Below are positions 5,063 to 5,920 of a stretch of 5,920 nucleotides of DNA, piece after piece. A model generated the notes under the pieces. That model was given only the letters and a program-made list of their open reading frames with translations, made no database searches and was not told where the DNA came from. A program made the translations under genes and the position numbers. This DNA comes from Clostridiales bacterium (lineage in GTDB: Bacteria; Bacillota; Clostridia; Oscillospirales; Oscillospiraceae), in assembly GCA_009774055.1 (NCBI GenBank), contig VSNB01000199.1, positions 1-5,920 of the forward strand, given 5' to 3'. The number at the start of each line of letters is the position of its first letter. The stretch's first letter is position 1.

Positions 5063-5920
5063 CTACCGGTCCCCCGTCCACCGTCCCGTGGCCCCGCAGG
5101 GCAGGACCAGGCCGGATTCGGTCACCGGCAGGCCGATCTCGTCGCTGACGGTGCGGCCTCCGAACTTCCGGGATATGACGGTTTCCAGAATATAGGTCAG
5201 CACGCTGGGCGCCAGACCCGTGGTGTAGGAATTGATGATCACAAACAGCGGCTCGTCCGACAGCGCCCCGGCGCACAGCTCCACGAAGGGGTACAGGTTG
5301 TCCTCCAGCTTCCACACCTCGCCGGTGGGTCCCCTCCCGTAGCTGGGCGGGTCCATGATGATGGCGTCGTACCGCCGCCCCCGGCGGATCTCCCGCTCCA
5401 CAAATTTGGCGCAGTCGTCCACGATCCAGCGGATGGGGGCCTCCTCCAAGCCGGAGGCTTTGGCGTTCTCACGGGCCCACTGGACCATGCCCTTGGCCGC
5501 GTCCACATGGCAGACCTTCGCCCCCGCCGCGGCACAGGCCGCGCTGGCGGCACCGGTATAGGCGAAGAGGTTCAGCACGTTCACCTCCCGCCCGGCGGAG
5601 CGGATGCGCTCCTGGGCGAAATCCCAGTTCACCGCCTGCTCGGGAAAAAGGCCGGTGTGCTTGAAGTTCATGGGCTTGACCTGGAAGGTCAGATTCTTGT
5701 ACCGGACCTGCCACTGTCCCGGGAGCCTCCCCTTTTCCCAGCTGCCGCCGCCGGCGCTGGAGCGGAGGTAACGCCCGTCGGGACGCTTCCAGCCGCCATG
5801 GGTCCGGGGCGTATTCCAGATAGCCTGGGGGTCCGGGCGCACCAGGAGCTTGTCCCCCCAGCGTTCCAGCTTTTCCCCCCTGCCGCAGTCCAGCAGTTCA
5901 TAGTCCTTCCACCCGTTGGC
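5063..5920 (-). CDS. Class I SAM-dependent methyltransferase, RlmI-like (5' end cut by window)
   Basis: The frame is open to the right edge, adding 26 codons (beginning ANGWKDYELLDCGRGEKLERWG) upstream of a GTG at 5842 that is therefore probably internal. The 285 visible residues hold an N-terminal W-G-D-K-L-L-V-R-P-D-P-Q-A-I-W segment and a conserved K-H-T-G-L-F-P-E-Q stretch (about 87-95). SAM-binding motif I follows (VLNLFAYTGAAS, about 115-126, ending near HVDAAKG). The motif IV catalytic loop is DPPSYGRG (190-197). The architecture resembles COG1092-type rRNA methyltransferases such as RlmI, but the PUA-like N-terminal domain is not seen and the exact target base is unknown. Only a few residues are probably missing. 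It is the first gene visible in the run, and its stop is followed after one base by the VanZ-GNAT start. Confidence 0.88.
   Translation of the reverse strand, partial: ANGWKDYELLDCGRGEKLERWGDKLLVRPDPQAIWNTPRTHGGWKRPDGRYLRSSAGGGSWEKGRLPGQWQVRYKNLTFQVKPMNFKHTGLFPEQAVNWDFAQERIRSAGREVNVLNLFAYTGAASAACAAAGAKVCHVDAAKGMVQWARENAKASGLEEAPIRWIVDDCAKFVEREIRRGRRYDAIIMDPPSYGRGPTGEVWKLEDNLYPFVELCAGALSDEPLFVIINSYTTGLAPSVLTYILETVISRKFGGRTVSDEIGLPVTESGLVLPCGATGRWTGDR

Overview
This window reads as a chromosomal segment of a Gram-positive anaerobe of the class Clostridia. It is most like the GC-rich Oscillospiraceae gut lineages, although that family-level placement is inferred from protein style, base composition and the intergenic palindromes, not from a search. 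Every gene that can be supported lies on the minus strand, so transcription runs from right to left. The long plus-strand open frames (for example 1470-2714 and 3042-3893) are antisense shadows of the minus-strand genes.

In transcription order, the right edge holds the 5'-truncated end of a class I SAM-dependent methyltransferase of the RlmI-like type (5063 to beyond 5920). One base after its stop begins a fused VanZ (membrane) plus GNAT acetyltransferase protein (3937-5061). Sixteen bases further on comes ecfA1 (3072-3920). A DinB-like gene follows (2295-2996), with its own putative promoter and clearly lower GC. Then come ecfA2 (1302-2162) and ecfT (499-1302), whose stop and start codons overlap.

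EcfA1, EcfA2 and EcfT together make the energising module of an energy-coupling factor (ECF) importer. The two ATPases hydrolyse ATP, and the membrane protein EcfT couples them to separate substrate-binding S components. No S component is present here, which suggests a shared (group II) module serving S proteins encoded elsewhere. In many Firmicutes this module sits between rplQ and truA. Here it has unrelated neighbours and is split by the DinB-like gene.

The left 500 bases carry no protein gene. Positions 364-493 hold four dense inverted repeats, including a perfect 30-bp palindrome. Positions 59-354 hold what is almost certainly a large structured non-coding RNA on the minus strand. It is closed by a perfect 8-bp terminal helix, has several internal helices with G-U pairs that work only on the minus strand, and is followed by a strong intrinsic terminator at 11-45. 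It is not recognisable as tmRNA, RNase P RNA, SRP RNA or a common riboswitch. The raiA-type large RNA of Clostridia is the best guess, but it is tentative. This RNA and the VanZ-GNAT fusion with an internal ribosome-binding site are the most interesting items.
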